From positions 1 to 64,000 of the forward strand of contig CAJTKK010000004.1 in the NCBI GenBank assembly GCA_910576535.1: DNA of 64,000 nt. Direction: 5' to 3'. Below, piece after piece: positions 16,471 through 24,842 of this stretch; the first letter of the stretch is position 1; each line of letters opens with the position of its first letter. A program made the position numbers and the translations under genes. The notes beneath the pieces were generated by a model. The model searched no databases and had not been told where the DNA came from. It worked only from the letters and a program-made list of their open reading frames with translations. This DNA comes from an uncultured Lachnospiraceae bacterium (lineage in GTDB: Bacteria > Bacillota > Clostridia > Lachnospirales > Lachnospiraceae).

Positions 16471-17157
16471 TTAATCCCCCAAAGCCATCGCCCTAATTCT
16501 TGCCAGCCCTTTATTTACGGGGGGCAATACAGCAATCATTAACGTAAGCAATGCCTCCAGGCCAATATACGCCCCATTATATACCAAAGAATATACCGGA
16601 GCTGTCATATGATAACCGGATGCGTAGCTCCCAAAAAAAATCATGCCCGACAAAAAAGTAAAGAAATACCTCCCCAATACGCCTGCAAGATACCCTTTTA
16701 TCATACCATGCTTTGCTTTTGCAAAAATCCCCGAAAGCCCTAACGCGCCAAACGCAAACAGGTAATCGGTAAGCATCTGGGGAATACTGATCATATAAGG
16801 GTCTACCACCAATTGTAAAATGCCATAAGCGGCGGCAGCCATCAACCCCCCTCTCAATCCGTACCAGTAACCGATGAGGCAGATAAAAAACATACTGAAA
16901 AAAGTTACGCTCCCCCCCATAGGCATATCAATTACTTTGATCATGGAAGTCACCATGCCAAGAGCCATCGCCATGGATGAAAAAACAAGCTGCCTCGTGC
17001 CGGATTTTATCCCCTTTTCTTCTTTTTGCCCGGAAAGAAAACATGCTGCCAGCAAAAGAACAATCAAAACAGTTATCAGTACGCCATACCCCATTCCGGT
17101 AAGTTCAAAATAATTCCCCCACTCCCCGTCCACAATTTCCTTTGCAAAAATTGACAT
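16471..17157 (-). CDS. thiT: Thiamine ECF transporter substrate-binding subunit ThiT
   Basis: A 228-residue membrane protein with six helices, belonging to the ThiT (YuaJ) family of ECF S-components. Visible family segments are LVFSSMAMALGMVTSMIK, YWYGLRGGLMAAAAYG, LQLVVDPY and YFFTFLSGMIFFGSYAS. ThiT captures thiamine outside the cell and works with the shared EcfAA'T energising module encoded elsewhere. There is an extra N-terminal helix (about residues 22-42) before the core. The start at 17157 has GGAGG 7 nt upstream. A TPP riboswitch sits about 140 nt upstream, confirming the thiamine link. Confidence 0.93.
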   Translation of the reverse strand: MSIFAKEIVDGEWGNYFELTGMGYGVLITVLIVLLLAACFLSGQKEEKGIKSGTRQLVFSSMAMALGMVTSMIKVIDMPMGGSVTFFSMFFICLIGYWYGLRGGLMAAAAYGILQLVVDPYMISIPQMLTDYLFAFGALGLSGIFAKAKHGMIKGYLAGVLGRYFFTFLSGMIFFGSYASGYHMTAPVYSLVYNGAYIGLEALLTLMIAVLPPVNKGLARIRAMALGD

Positions 17158-17298
17158 AAAAAGTCCTCCTTCGTAATTACAAATCACTTGGAGAACTTTC
17201 CTGATATGACAAAAAGACTTTATATGCCATCCGGTATTTCTGCCTTTTGTCTTAGGTTTTTGGCCATGTCAATGCAAGTACCGGCTGTTTTACAAAAT

Positions 17299-17413
17299 CC
17301 AGCTTCCCTTCGCCAGTATTATCTGGATCAGGTTATGAGGGTTAGAACCCGTCTGCACGAATATCATTTTCAGCAGGCTTCCGGATTCAATCTCAGCAAT
17401 AGCTCCCCTAGCG
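17299..17413 (-). ncRNA. TPP (thiamine pyrophosphate) riboswitch
   Basis: The minus strand carries the THI-box hallmarks in order: GGGGAGC, GCTGAGA (17391-17397 on plus), GAACCC-type bulge, then CTGATCCAGATAATACTGGC and GAAGGGAA. These form the two parallel helices that bind the pyrimidine and pyrophosphate of TPP. It precedes thiT, so high TPP should switch the gene off. The expression platform between 17299 and 17157 shows no clean terminator; an 8-base GACAAAAG-type inverted repeat (about 17208-17262) may take part. Confidence 0.95.
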
Positions 17414-17481
17414 GTTTATACCATTTTTAGTTTTCGTCCAATATACGCCATACTCCGCCGTTTGTCAATCCTTTCTTTCCT

Positions 17482-18324
17482 TTATCCTTTAATCCCGGTA
17501 GATGCAATCCCTTCCACATAATATTTTTGCAGGAAAAGAAACATAATCAGCATCGGAATGGCAGAAATCGTCAAAGAAGCCATAATTGGCCCATAATTAA
17601 TCGGCTTAGAACCAAAAAACGTCTGGATAGCCAATTGAACCGTCCGTTTCTCCTCCCCGGTGACTACTAATAAAGGCCACATAAAGTCATTCCAATGCGC
17701 CACAAAATCTAAGATAAAAATTGTGGCATATACTGTTCCCGAAATAGGAAAAACTACCGAAAAAAAGGTTTTTACCGGCCCGCATCCGTCAATGCTGGCC
17801 GCCTCCAGCAAGTCGTTAGGAACATCCATGAAAAATTGCCGGAACATATAAATGCTAAAACATTTTGCCACAAACGGCACAATCAGGGATGCCCATGTAT
17901 TAATCCACCCCAGATCCGCCATTTCCCTATACATAGGAAGCATAATCGCTTCCGCAGGAAATACCATCAGGCTGATGACCAGTGTAAGCAATGCATCCTT
18001 CCCTTTAAACTCAAACTTCGCCAATGCGTATCCGCATATGGAGTTCACAAATAAATCCAAGATAATAATCACCAATACATAAAATAAACTGTTGCCAATA
18101 AATTTCCACATATCAATTCTTTGGAATACTTCCAGGTAATTATTCAGGGAAGCCCCTTTCGGGATAAAAGTAGATAAAGAATTTAAACCTTTAAAAATCC
18201 CGGACTCCGGTTTTAGGGAGGATGAAACCATCCAAATTAAGGGGGATACAAATATGAATGCAACCAAGGTATTGCCAAGATAAAATGCAAGACTTCCGAA
18301 TTTTTCCCGTTGTTTCTGTGTCAT
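17482..18324 (-). CDS. Sugar ABC transporter permease, MalG type
   Basis: A 280-residue inner-membrane protein with six helices. The EAA cytoplasmic loop reads LLEAASIDGCGPVKTFFSVVFPI, which docks to the MsmK/UgpC-type ATPase, and the C-terminus ends YVEGIASTGIKG as in other MalG-like subunits. It is the last gene of the fructoside import operon. No ATPase gene is present, so a shared ATPase encoded elsewhere is likely, as is usual in Firmicutes CUT1 systems. Confidence 0.93.
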   Translation of the reverse strand: MTQKQREKFGSLAFYLGNTLVAFIFVSPLIWMVSSSLKPESGIFKGLNSLSTFIPKGASLNNYLEVFQRIDMWKFIGNSLFYVLVIIILDLFVNSICGYALAKFEFKGKDALLTLVISLMVFPAEAIMLPMYREMADLGWINTWASLIVPFVAKCFSIYMFRQFFMDVPNDLLEAASIDGCGPVKTFFSVVFPISGTVYATIFILDFVAHWNDFMWPLLVVTGEEKRTVQLAIQTFFGSKPINYGPIMASLTISAIPMLIMFLFLQKYYVEGIASTGIKG

Positions 18325-18437
18325 AAGCCCTACTCCTTCCTAATTTAGCTCTCTATTTGCGCAACAATGCCCATGCCGTTGCCTAATTTCAGCATATAAG
18401 CGTTCTTACAAAAATTTGCCGGTTCACTGCTTTTCAA

Positions 18438-19322
18438 CTAATCTGCCTTAATAATTTTCTTCATCCCCAAAGACAAAGATATAACAATGACAAAGAAAAC
18501 GGCCGCTACTGCACAGGCATAACCGAAATTACGTTTCTGAAAGCCCTGTTCATACACATAATATACAAGTGTCCTTGTAGAATTTTGGGGTCCCCCTTTT
18601 GTCATGACATAAGGCTGGGTGAATAATTTCATAGCCTGAATCACTGTAATCATAATGACATACTGGATCACGTTTTTCAGCCCGGGCAAAGTCACATAGA
18701 AAAAGCTTTTCACCTTTCCAGCGCCGTCAATGGAAGCGGCCTCATACTGCTCTTTCGGGATCCCCTGCAGCCCTGCAAGGAAAATCATCATCTGATAGCC
18801 TGCCCCCTGCCATGCAGACATAAAAACGATGGAATTCATCGCCGTCTTCGGGTCATTTAAAAATCCGCAAGGCTCCATCCCAAGTTTTACTAAAAGAGCA
18901 TTCAGAAGACCACTGTCCGGGCTGGAATTATACAAAACAGTCCAAAGAATCGCTACTACTACCATAGAGGTGACTTGGGGACTAAAATACGCCGCCCGGA
19001 AAATGGATACCCCTCTTCTCCTTGCGGAAACCAGCAACGCCAGCGCCAAAGCCAGCGCTGTCTGAAACGGCACAACTAATACCGTAAAGTACAGTGTGTT
19101 TTTTACCGCAATCCAAAAATTTTTATCTTGAAACAATTCGATAAAGTTATTGATTCCACTGAATTTGATCCGGTCCGGACGCATAATATTATAGTCCGTA
19201 AAAGCATACCTTATTGTCTGCAGCGCCGGATAAATCAAGAAAGCTGCCAGCAGGGCAACCGCTGGTATGATGAAAAGATATGCCGCTTTCCTCTCGCTTT
19301 TCTTATTAATTGCTTTCTGCAT
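18438..19322 (-). CDS. Sugar ABC transporter permease, MalF type
   Basis: A 294-residue membrane protein with six helices. Motifs include FIIPAVALLAAFLIYP at the N-terminus, FRAAYFSPQVTSMVVVAILW, and the EAA loop QYEAASIDGAGKVKSFFYVTLPGLK. It pairs with the MalG-type permease downstream and the lipoprotein upstream. Start chosen at 19322, where AAAGGGG is well spaced; a GTG three codons earlier overlaps the ribosome binding site. Confidence 0.93.
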   Translation of the reverse strand: MQKAINKKSERKAAYLFIIPAVALLAAFLIYPALQTIRYAFTDYNIMRPDRIKFSGINNFIELFQDKNFWIAVKNTLYFTVLVVPFQTALALALALLVSARRRGVSIFRAAYFSPQVTSMVVVAILWTVLYNSSPDSGLLNALLVKLGMEPCGFLNDPKTAMNSIVFMSAWQGAGYQMMIFLAGLQGIPKEQYEAASIDGAGKVKSFFYVTLPGLKNVIQYVIMITVIQAMKLFTQPYVMTKGGPQNSTRTLVYYVYEQGFQKRNFGYACAVAAVFFVIVISLSLGMKKIIKAD

Positions 19323-19342
19323 AAATAACACCCCTTTCTTCC

Positions 19343-20635
19343 CTATTCCTCACTGTAATATTTCTTGTAATCTTTATCCATTGCCGCCGCTGCTTCGTCC
19401 AAAGCAGTTTTTGCATCCACCCCGGTAAAAATATTCAACATCGCTTCTGAGAATCCTGCAGACAATACGCTGTAAGAGGGCGTTCTTGGCCTTGGATGCC
19501 CGGTTTCCATCAACTGCTCCTTGAAAATAGAACGCGGGTATTCATCGTATTCCGTCAGCACATCATAACTGGAAACTCTTGTAGGAGGTTTGGAAATCGC
19601 TTGGGCGTAGGTTGTGACATTTTCTTTAGAAAAGAGAAAATTCATCACTTCTTTCACCGCATCCATATCCTGGACATCTTTCGTTACTGACGCGGCCCAG
19701 TCCCCGGTAGGTGAAGTAAGAATCCCGCCGTTATCCGCTACCGGAAAATAAGTCACGCCCCAATTCAAATCCGGATAGTCCTTTTCCAGTGTCGCCACTT
19801 CCCAAGATCCCCCCAGCATTGTGGCCGCTCTTTCATTGTGGAACTCTTTCTGGATAGGGTCGATATTCGCATACCCTCCCTGGATAAGGCTGTTTAAAAA
19901 TTCTGCCGCTTCTACCCCTTCCGGGCTGTTTATATAACCGTCTGCCTTACTGCCATCCCCACTGACAAAATCCGTTCCGTTAGATATCCAAAACTGCTCC
20001 AGGACATAAGGAAGACCTTCCCCCTTATCCATAATGATATTTGTTCCAACTACGCCTTCCTTTGTAAGCTTTTCTGCCGCTTCATAATACTCGCTCCATG
20101 TCCACGCTTCTTCCTTGGAACCCGGGATACGGATCCCCGCTTCTGTCAGCATATCTTTGTTATAATAAAGCGCCACTGAGCTTTCCGTTGCACTTACCGC
20201 ATACATTTTCCCGTCATATGTATTTTGGTCTTTGGAAGAACCGAGAAAATCATCCCATTCTTCCTGGGGGAAAAAATCATCCAGCGGAAGCGTAATCCCG
20301 TTTGCCGCATAAACGGAAACATTTGGGCCGTCCACATATAAAATATCCGGTAAATCGTTGGAGGTAATCGCCGCATTTACCTTATCTTCATAAGCATAAG
20401 AATCCGCCCTTACAATCGCTTCTCTCTGCAGATGGATGGAGCCTTTGTGTGCCTCGTTAAATTCAGCCGTTTTCTCCTCCCACCATTCCTCAATGGCCGG
20501 TTCATCACTGGGACTCCATACGGTAATTACCGATTCCCCTTCTGCATTTACCCTTTCCTTTACCTGCCCGCATCCCATGCCGGCTCCTGCCGCAAACATG
20601 GCTATCAGCAACGTTACTGCTACTTTTTTCTTCAT
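19343..20635 (-). CDS. Sugar ABC transporter solute-binding lipoprotein
   Basis: A 430-residue exported protein: Lys-rich start, hydrophobic core and lipobox ending at Cys22 (AGMGC). The mature part is an extracellular solute-binding protein family 1 fold (ITVWSPSDEPAIEEWW, DLPDILYVDGPNVSVYAANG, MYAVSATESSVALYYNKD, SPTGDWAASV). It should capture the sugar delivered to the two permeases. With a GH32 enzyme upstream the expected ligand is sucrose or short fructo-oligosaccharides, similar to MsmE/RafE or FusA-like proteins. It has AAGGAG upstream and is 86 nt after the GH32 gene. Confidence 0.93.
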   Translation of the reverse strand: MKKKVAVTLLIAMFAAGAGMGCGQVKERVNAEGESVITVWSPSDEPAIEEWWEEKTAEFNEAHKGSIHLQREAIVRADSYAYEDKVNAAITSNDLPDILYVDGPNVSVYAANGITLPLDDFFPQEEWDDFLGSSKDQNTYDGKMYAVSATESSVALYYNKDMLTEAGIRIPGSKEEAWTWSEYYEAAEKLTKEGVVGTNIIMDKGEGLPYVLEQFWISNGTDFVSGDGSKADGYINSPEGVEAAEFLNSLIQGGYANIDPIQKEFHNERAATMLGGSWEVATLEKDYPDLNWGVTYFPVADNGGILTSPTGDWAASVTKDVQDMDAVKEVMNFLFSKENVTTYAQAISKPPTRVSSYDVLTEYDEYPRSIFKEQLMETGHPRPRTPSYSVLSAGFSEAMLNIFTGVDAKTALDEAAAAMDKDYKKYYSEE

Positions 20636-20721
20636 TTCCGCTCTCCTTTCTCATTCCTTTTAGGGACTTATAAAACCTTAAGCTGACGAAATATTCTCAT
20701 AGCCTGGATTTCCTCAGTTAC

Positions 20722-22377
20722 TTACCATATCTTTTTCATAAGGGAAACTTCCGCTTTCCTGATGTTTTCCGGCTGCTCCGCTTTCAGCACAAAACATCCC
20801 TCTTTGGAAGCATTATAAAACAGCTTTGTTCCTGCCGCTTCCCCATCGTTGATATAAACTTCCGCCGTCCGCCGGTCCATATATATTTCCAAATCCATCA
20901 CCTCATCCACATCTGCCGCAAAATTTATCTCCTGACTTTTCACACCCTTTGTTGCAATCCTGAACCCGTTTTCATCATTGAGAAGGGAAATCTCCTTTTC
21001 CCCTTCTTTTCCTAAAAGAATGGAAAATTTTGTATTCTCCTGAAAATGAATTCTTGCCTGATAAGCGTTGCCCTCAATCTTCTCTAAAGATATGTTTTCC
21101 TTTGCCCCTTGATACAGCATCCTGCCTTTGAGCAAGGCAATCTCTTCTACCGGTTTCATATACAGCTTATGGTTCCTGATATGGAGCTGGCGCGGCAAAG
21201 TCATACTTCCATATGCCCCATTTTCCTGTTCTATATGTTCCCCGTAAAAATCAGAAACCCAGCCGATGCAAATCCTCCGCCCGCCTTGTTCAAAACTTTG
21301 CATGGCATAACAATTGTTCCCAAAATCAAACCATCCGCTGTTTTCCACTTCCAGCTTCTGCTCCTTCCAGTCTCCTATGTAATATCTGCTCATCTGGAAT
21401 CTGCCATATTCGTCATGGTGATCCATCCATGCTCCCATTGCAAGGTATTTACCGTCCAGCCTCATAAAATCCGGGCATTCAAAACACCGGATCCCGCTGC
21501 ATTCTTCCGTCAGCAGCGGATGCACATATGTCCAATGCTCCATATCTTCCGATTTGTACAGAAGAATGGCGCCTTTCCCTTTCACCGCGCTGGCCAGAAC
21601 CATATACCAGCTTCCTCCATTTTCTATCACCTTAGGATCCCGGAAATCAAAAGCAGCTTCCTCCGGCCGTTCCTTGATAATACATTTTTCTTCCGTAAAA
21701 TGAATCATATCTTTGCTGCGCATCATCCACTGCTGTTGCTTCGTTTCCTCGCAATCCTTTATGGGGCCTATATGGCGGGTAAAATAGAAGATAACCTCAT
21801 CTCCCTTCACAACGGCACAGCCGGAATAGGCGCCCCCTACAAGTTCTTCTGGTTTCTCCAGGATTTCCTCCTGGGGAGCCAGTACAACCGGAAGATGAAC
21901 CCAATGAAGCAAATCCCTGCTGGCCGCATGCCCCCAATACATGTTCGACCACTTCTGCCCGTGAGGGTTAAACTGATAAAACATATGGTAGTATCCCTGA
22001 AACCAACAAAGCCCGTTGGGGTCGTTCATCCAGTTTTTCCAAGGCGTAAAATGGTAGGTTTCCCTAAATGGCGAATCATAATGCATTTCCTCATCTGCCA
22101 GAAAATATCTGCCGCCAGGCTTTTCCTGCTCCAAATACTTCACCCCGGTTTCCAGAATCCTTTCATTCCCGCTCAGATAGCAAAGCGTTACATCACATGC
22201 CGCACTGTCAATCTCATATTCCGTATCCATCTCCACCGGAAATATCAGCCATGTATAATATGTTGTTTTTGCCATCTTTTCCATACTGCATTTTCCGGCC
22301 GCATACACTTTAACTTTCCCTCCGCTCTCTTTCGCTCTTGCAAAAATTTCAAGGCATGTATATTGTCCCGTATACAT
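20722..22377 (-). CDS. Glycoside hydrolase family 32 (beta-fructosidase)
   Basis: A 551-residue enzyme that cleaves terminal beta-fructosyl bonds (sucrose, sucrose 6-phosphate, inulin- or levan-type oligomers). The three GH32 acid motifs are visible: WMNDPNG with the nucleophile near Asp119, DFRDPKV (transition-state Asp) and ECPDF (acid/base Glu). A C-terminal beta-sandwich follows. About 100 residues precede the catalytic domain, longer than in standard SacA proteins. No signal peptide, so it acts inside the cell after import by the adjacent ABC genes. The start at 22377 has AAGGAG 7 nt upstream; a frame 25 codons longer lacks support. It is the first gene behind the regulated promoter. Confidence 0.93.
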   Translation of the reverse strand: MYTGQYTCLEIFARAKESGGKVKVYAAGKCSMEKMAKTTYYTWLIFPVEMDTEYEIDSAACDVTLCYLSGNERILETGVKYLEQEKPGGRYFLADEEMHYDSPFRETYHFTPWKNWMNDPNGLCWFQGYYHMFYQFNPHGQKWSNMYWGHAASRDLLHWVHLPVVLAPQEEILEKPEELVGGAYSGCAVVKGDEVIFYFTRHIGPIKDCEETKQQQWMMRSKDMIHFTEEKCIIKERPEEAAFDFRDPKVIENGGSWYMVLASAVKGKGAILLYKSEDMEHWTYVHPLLTEECSGIRCFECPDFMRLDGKYLAMGAWMDHHDEYGRFQMSRYYIGDWKEQKLEVENSGWFDFGNNCYAMQSFEQGGRRICIGWVSDFYGEHIEQENGAYGSMTLPRQLHIRNHKLYMKPVEEIALLKGRMLYQGAKENISLEKIEGNAYQARIHFQENTKFSILLGKEGEKEISLLNDENGFRIATKGVKSQEINFAADVDEVMDLEIYMDRRTAEVYINDGEAAGTKLFYNASKEGCFVLKAEQPENIRKAEVSLMKKIW

Positions 22378-22472
22378 TTTTTCTCTCCTTTCCCAATCCT
22401 TTTCCTGTCTATCCAATGAAAAAACGGCTGCAGTTTTACGTATTTCCCCCAAACATGCATTGATATCTTATT

Positions 22473-22501
22473 ATTATATAAAACCGTTTCCACTCTATAA
22501 A
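22473..22501 (-). promoter_or_regulatory. Second promoter of the GH32 operon with cre-like site
   Basis: On minus, TTTATA (22496-22501) and TATAAT (22473-22478) are 17 bp apart. The spacer holds TGGAAACGGTTTTA (22479-22492), close to the CcpA cre consensus, so it may be catabolite-repressed. The -35 is weak; this is less sure than the upstream promoter. Confidence 0.4.
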
Positions 22502-22552
22502 GATAGATATTAACAGAATTTTTTATGATTTTTATATAATATTATTGATTTT

Positions 22553-22572
22553 ATATGGAACCCGTTCCATAT
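22553..22572 (-). promoter_or_regulatory. Operator dyad of the GH32 operon (LacI-type)
   Basis: A perfect dyad with 9-base arms ATATGGAAC / GTTCCATAT around CC. It begins 4 nt downstream of the -10 of the main promoter, so it covers the transcription start, a typical place for repression. The LacI regulator gene is immediately upstream, which makes it the likely ligand. Confidence 0.75.
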
Positions 22573-22576
22573 TTTG

Positions 22577-22605
22577 ATATTATGACATTTCTTACAATCT
22601 GTCAA
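22577..22605 (-). promoter_or_regulatory. Main promoter of the GH32 operon
   Basis: Consensus -35 TTGACA (22600-22605) and -10 TAATAT (22577-22582) with a 17-bp spacer on the minus strand. It would give a leader of about 190 nt before the GH32 start, passing the operator at 22553-22572. Confidence 0.85.
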
Positions 22606-22634
22606 TCCTGTTTTCCGGTATTTTTTCTTTCCGC

Positions 22635-22681
22635 AAAAAAAACCGGTATTTTCTTTGTATATATTGCACAAAAACCGGTTT
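22635..22681 (-). terminator. lacI terminator built from ACCGGT repeats
   Basis: AAACCGGT and ACCGGTTT arms (plus 22674-22681 and 22640-22647) can pair on the minus RNA and are followed by a run of T (plus A-run 22635-22642). It separates the lacI gene from the GH32 promoter. A third CCGGTA copy lies at 22615-22620. Because each copy is itself nearly palindromic, they could also be extra LacI-family binding sites. Confidence 0.6.
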
Positions 22682-22751
22682 CTTTGATTTTTTTTATTTA
22701 ATTTTCATAATTTTTATATATACAATTTATACAAAACTTATAATAAAATTC

Positions 22752-23738
22752 TTATCTTTCACGCAAAGAGGTTTGTCCAAACTGGATTTCAACGTCCAAA
22801 ATCTGCCGGTGCGGTACATTTTTCCTCTGCTCTATCTGGTCAAGGAGCGTGTTCACGGACACCTCCGCTAATAATTCTACATTTTGCCTAATTGCCGTCA
22901 CACGGGGATAAACCATCCTGGTAATATTAGTGGCATCAAACCCTACGAAACAAATATCTTCCGGTACTTTCATCCCCCGCTGCAGCGCCACGTTCATACA
23001 CGCCACCACCCCTAAATCCCCGCCGAATACACCATCAATATCAGGATGAGCGTCCAGGATTTTTTGCGCTGTTTCATAATAAGCATCCCATTCAAAAATA
23101 TTCCAGTCCATAATCTCCTGCAACACTTGCACATTTTCCCTTTCCAGAATCCCTTGAAACGTCATATGCCGTTCATTTGCAAAAATATTGGGGGAAATGC
23201 CGGAAATCTGCAATACCTTCTTACAATGATTAGCCAGCATCAGTTCTGCCGCCATCCTCCCGCCCATCACATGATCCGACCCTACAATAGGAATCCGGGA
23301 TCCAAAATCACGGTCAATGGATACAATCGGTTTCTTTTGTTTCCGGTACTCTTCCCCGTCCAAACAGTGGGAACCCGTAATAATCCCATCTACAATATTC
23401 CGTTCCAGCATATCCAGATATTCCCGTTCCCTGTCACTGATACCCACTGCATTGCAAATCATCGTTTTATATCCCTGGCGGTACAGTTCCATTTCAATGT
23501 TTTTTGCCAGACAAGAAAAAAACGGGTGATCCAGGTCAGGTATGATAAGACCTACGATCCCGCTCCGGTTCCGGTATAAATTCCTTGCCAGCTCGTTAGG
23601 GGTATACTCAAGCTTTTGCACTGCCTTTTCGATTTTTTTCCGCGTAGCCGGCGATACATACCCTGTTTTATTTAATGCGCGGGACACCGTACCTACCCCT
23701 ACTCCCGCTTCTTTCGCTACATCCTTGATACTTGACAT
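22752..23738 (-). CDS. LacI family transcriptional regulator
   Basis: A 328-residue repressor. The N-terminal helix-turn-helix is IKDVAKEAGVGVGTVSRALN, with hinge YTPNELARNLYRN, followed by a periplasmic-binding-like ligand domain (GIVGLIIPDLDHPFFSCLA, VDGIITGSHC, DGVFGGDLGVVACMNVALQ, FVGFDATNITRMVYP). It probably represses the downstream fructoside operon and responds to a sugar or sugar phosphate. A palindrome ACCGGCCGGT at 23798-23807, upstream of the gene, could serve autoregulation. Confidence 0.93.
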   Translation of the reverse strand: MSSIKDVAKEAGVGVGTVSRALNKTGYVSPATRKKIEKAVQKLEYTPNELARNLYRNRSGIVGLIIPDLDHPFFSCLAKNIEMELYRQGYKTMICNAVGISDREREYLDMLERNIVDGIITGSHCLDGEEYRKQKKPIVSIDRDFGSRIPIVGSDHVMGGRMAAELMLANHCKKVLQISGISPNIFANERHMTFQGILERENVQVLQEIMDWNIFEWDAYYETAQKILDAHPDIDGVFGGDLGVVACMNVALQRGMKVPEDICFVGFDATNITRMVYPRVTAIRQNVELLAEVSVNTLLDQIEQRKNVPHRQILDVEIQFGQTSLRER

Positions 23739-23827
23739 TTTTTACAGCCCCCAACCCCGCCAAAAAACAACTCTGCCTCTTATTGCATATAATCACAACC
23801 GGCCGGTCCCGTCCCTTCACGCTATCC

Positions 23828-23861
23828 GGCAGGCTGCTCCTGAAAATCCGGGCAGCCTGCC
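23828..23861. repeat. Stem-loop between the small membrane gene and lacI
   Basis: Perfect 10-base arms GGCAGGCTGC / GCAGCCTGCC flank 14 nt. No T-run follows on either strand, so it may be an mRNA 3'-end hairpin of the small membrane protein gene or a factor-dependent stop. Confidence 0.55.
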
Positions 23862-23911
23862 ATCTGACGCTTAACCTTAAAACCTTTCATAAACCCTATG
23901 ACGCGTTACCT

Positions 23912-24187
23912 CTACTGTTCTCCCTTACATTGCCGGTAATAGTAAAAAATAAAGAAAATCATTAACAACCAGACTGCCGGAAAAAAGAAGGTGGCTGCCT
24001 GATAATAATCCGGCACATGCCTGATCGGTCCTACCCGTAAGAAGCGGAGAGCATATGGGCCAGCCCCAATTCCGTACACAACAGGTATAATCCATCCCAG
24101 CCACCAATTTTTTTTGGATACTATTATCTGTATCACCGTCGCCACGAAAACGACTGCAATTAATATTTTCAGATCAGTATAGATCAT
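23912..24187 (-). CDS. Small membrane protein, 91 aa (paralogue of next gene)
   Basis: Unrecognised family. Three hydrophobic segments (about residues 6-23, 28-47 and 64-84) leave only short loops; the C-terminus is YYRQCKGEQ. Position-by-position it resembles the 24285-24551 protein: a first helix ending before a basic K-K/G-N, a glycine-proline second helix, a loop containing VG, a third helix with a central Pro, and an ending of Tyr-Arg-x-Cys-x-x-Glu-Gln type. It has AAAGGAGG at good spacing. Possibly an accessory subunit or a small inner-membrane protein; function unknown. Confidence 0.7.
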   Translation of the reverse strand: MIYTDLKILIAVVFVATVIQIIVSKKNWWLGWIIPVVYGIGAGPYALRFLRVGPIRHVPDYYQAATFFFPAVWLLMIFFIFYYYRQCKGEQ

Positions 24188-24284
24188 AGAATCCCTCCTT
24201 TATCCACCAAGAACAAAAATGCATTTCACGCACTTAAAACCCTCTGGCAACGCAGCCGCCTTTGTTCCGCACACAGACTTCATC

Positions 24285-24551
24285 CTACTTCTGCGCAGCC
24301 GCCTGTTCCTTAAAACAGCGCCTCCAATAGGTCAATTCAAATAAACTAGCTAAAAAAACCGGAGGAATCATAAAGGCCAGCAATACATTCACTTCAATCC
24401 CTACCTTGAAAAGATGGGAAAATGCATATACTCCAAAAGCAAAAAAACCAGCCGGCAAAATCATACCAGCTAAATGGTTACCTTTTCTGAACCCAAGCGC
24501 CACTTGCACGCAGGCCGCCAACACCGTCAGTAACATCCAAGCTTTTATCAT
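24285..24551 (-). CDS. Small membrane protein, 88 aa (paralogue of previous gene)
   Basis: Unrecognised family. Three hydrophobic segments (about residues 5-20, 27-45 and 53-74), a basic loop GFRKGN after the first, and the ending YWRRCFKEQ plus a short Ala/Gln tail. The pattern matches its downstream neighbour, suggesting tandem duplication. The start at 24551 has AAGGAGG 8 nt upstream, better than the ATG eight codons earlier. A dyad-rich promoter region lies just upstream. Confidence 0.7.
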   Translation of the reverse strand: MIKAWMLLTVLAACVQVALGFRKGNHLAGMILPAGFFAFGVYAFSHLFKVGIEVNVLLAFMIPPVFLASLFELTYWRRCFKEQAAAQK

Positions 24552-24586
24552 CCTATAAGCCTCCTTTCCTTTCATGAAAACACTAT

Positions 24587-24636
24587 ACAGACATCAAATA
24601 TTCTGATTTCAGGATATCATGCGTCAATATGTCTGT
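24587..24636 (-). promoter_or_regulatory. Nested dyads upstream of the small membrane genes
   Basis: Outer 8-base arms ACAGACAT / ATGTCTGT (24587-24594, 24629-24636) enclose a 20-bp near-palindrome (24598-24617, arms ATATTCTGA / TCAGGATAT, one mismatch). A TTGACG on minus lies between them. It looks like a regulated promoter for the two small membrane protein genes; the regulator is not known. Confidence 0.45.
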
Positions 24637-24842
24637 CAATAATACCTTTACACTATTTTTTATCAATATATTCCAGACATGTTTGCCGCCAGCCGCTTTC
24701 CTGTACAATTTCCCTGCCTCTAACGGCTTACTCACAACATCCAACGCCCTTCCTCTGTCCTGAAACATAATTCATCCCGGTATAAACCCCGCCGGTACCG
24801 CCGGTGCATTTGACCGGATAAATAAACGGAATAATCAGATAA

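Noticed and set aside
24583..24768. 61-codon minus-strand frame upstream of the small membrane genes
   Set aside because: Covers the nested dyads and probable promoter; start poorly supported; no recognisable family.
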